Assembly: GCA_012295275.1 (NCBI GenBank) | Contig: CM022665.1 | Location: forward strand, 5,065,167 to 5,129,166 | Direction: 5' to 3' | DNA length: 64,000 bases | From: Chrysomallon squamiferum | Lineage: Eukaryota > Mollusca > Gastropoda > Neomphalida > Peltospiridae | Part shown: positions 63,954 to 64,000 of the stretch, in pieces | How the letters are laid out: the number at the start of each line of letters is the position of its first letter | How positions within the stretch are numbered: position 1 is the first letter of the stretch | Notes under the pieces: model-generated | What the model was told of the DNA's origin: nothing | Database searches by the model: none | What the model saw: the letters and a program-made list of their open reading frames with translations, nothing else | Position numbers and translations under genes: made by a program

Positions 63954-64000
63954 GTGAGTTCTTATAATTACTTTATTTTTTAAATGGATACTCTGTACTT

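Overview
This is a eukaryotic nuclear window: AT-rich DNA carrying multi-exon protein genes with GT-AG introns, many microsatellites and short inverted-repeat transposons. The encoded proteins are clear animal orthologues. The intron sizes, the divergence from vertebrate proteins and the conserved gene pairing suggest an invertebrate, probably a lophotrochozoan such as a mollusc. I cannot name a species, and no prokaryotic features are present.

Layout: (1) 1-1464, minus: 5' part of a RAB21 small GTPase gene (three exons; the rest lies beyond the left edge). (2) 1465-1915: a 451-bp head-to-head intergenic promoter with a full CRE and a CRE-like site. (3) 1916-15821, plus: a TBC1D15/TBC1D17-type Rab GTPase-activating protein in 15 exons, with one exon junction that is out of frame by one base. 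(4) 15822-24820: long 3' UTR and intergenic DNA with a Tigger/pogo-like element and a dispersed repeat. (5) 24821-26566, minus: an intronless, divergent polypeptide GalNAc-transferase. (6) 26567-28620: intergenic, with a 272-bp inverted-repeat element. (7) 28621-50883, plus: a senataxin (Sen1-family) helicase of about 2,517 residues in 21 exons. Its 3.9-kb first coding exon carries an array of about 17 acidic-(Y/F)-x-A-x-T-Q motifs, and two of its introns carry Tigger-like elements. (8) 50884-55899: intergenic, microsatellite-rich. (9) 55900 to beyond the right edge, plus: the 5' two thirds of ZC3H14 (Nab2 orthologue), whose CCCH zinc fingers lie outside the window.

Two functional pairings stand out. 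RAB21 and a TBC Rab-GAP share a promoter region, so a Rab and a candidate regulator may be co-transcribed. The senataxin and ZC3H14 genes lie in tandem and both act on nuclear RNA (R-loop and termination helicase; poly(A)-binding protein).

The observations I rate highest are the T-Q motif array in the senataxin-like protein, the apparent absence of its usual N-terminal helical domain, and a 24-nt in-frame microexon candidate in ZC3H14 that seems to have arisen by tandem duplication of an exon-intron boundary. Exon boundaries were read by eye from reading frame, splice consensus and family conservation. UTRs and transcription starts were not determined.
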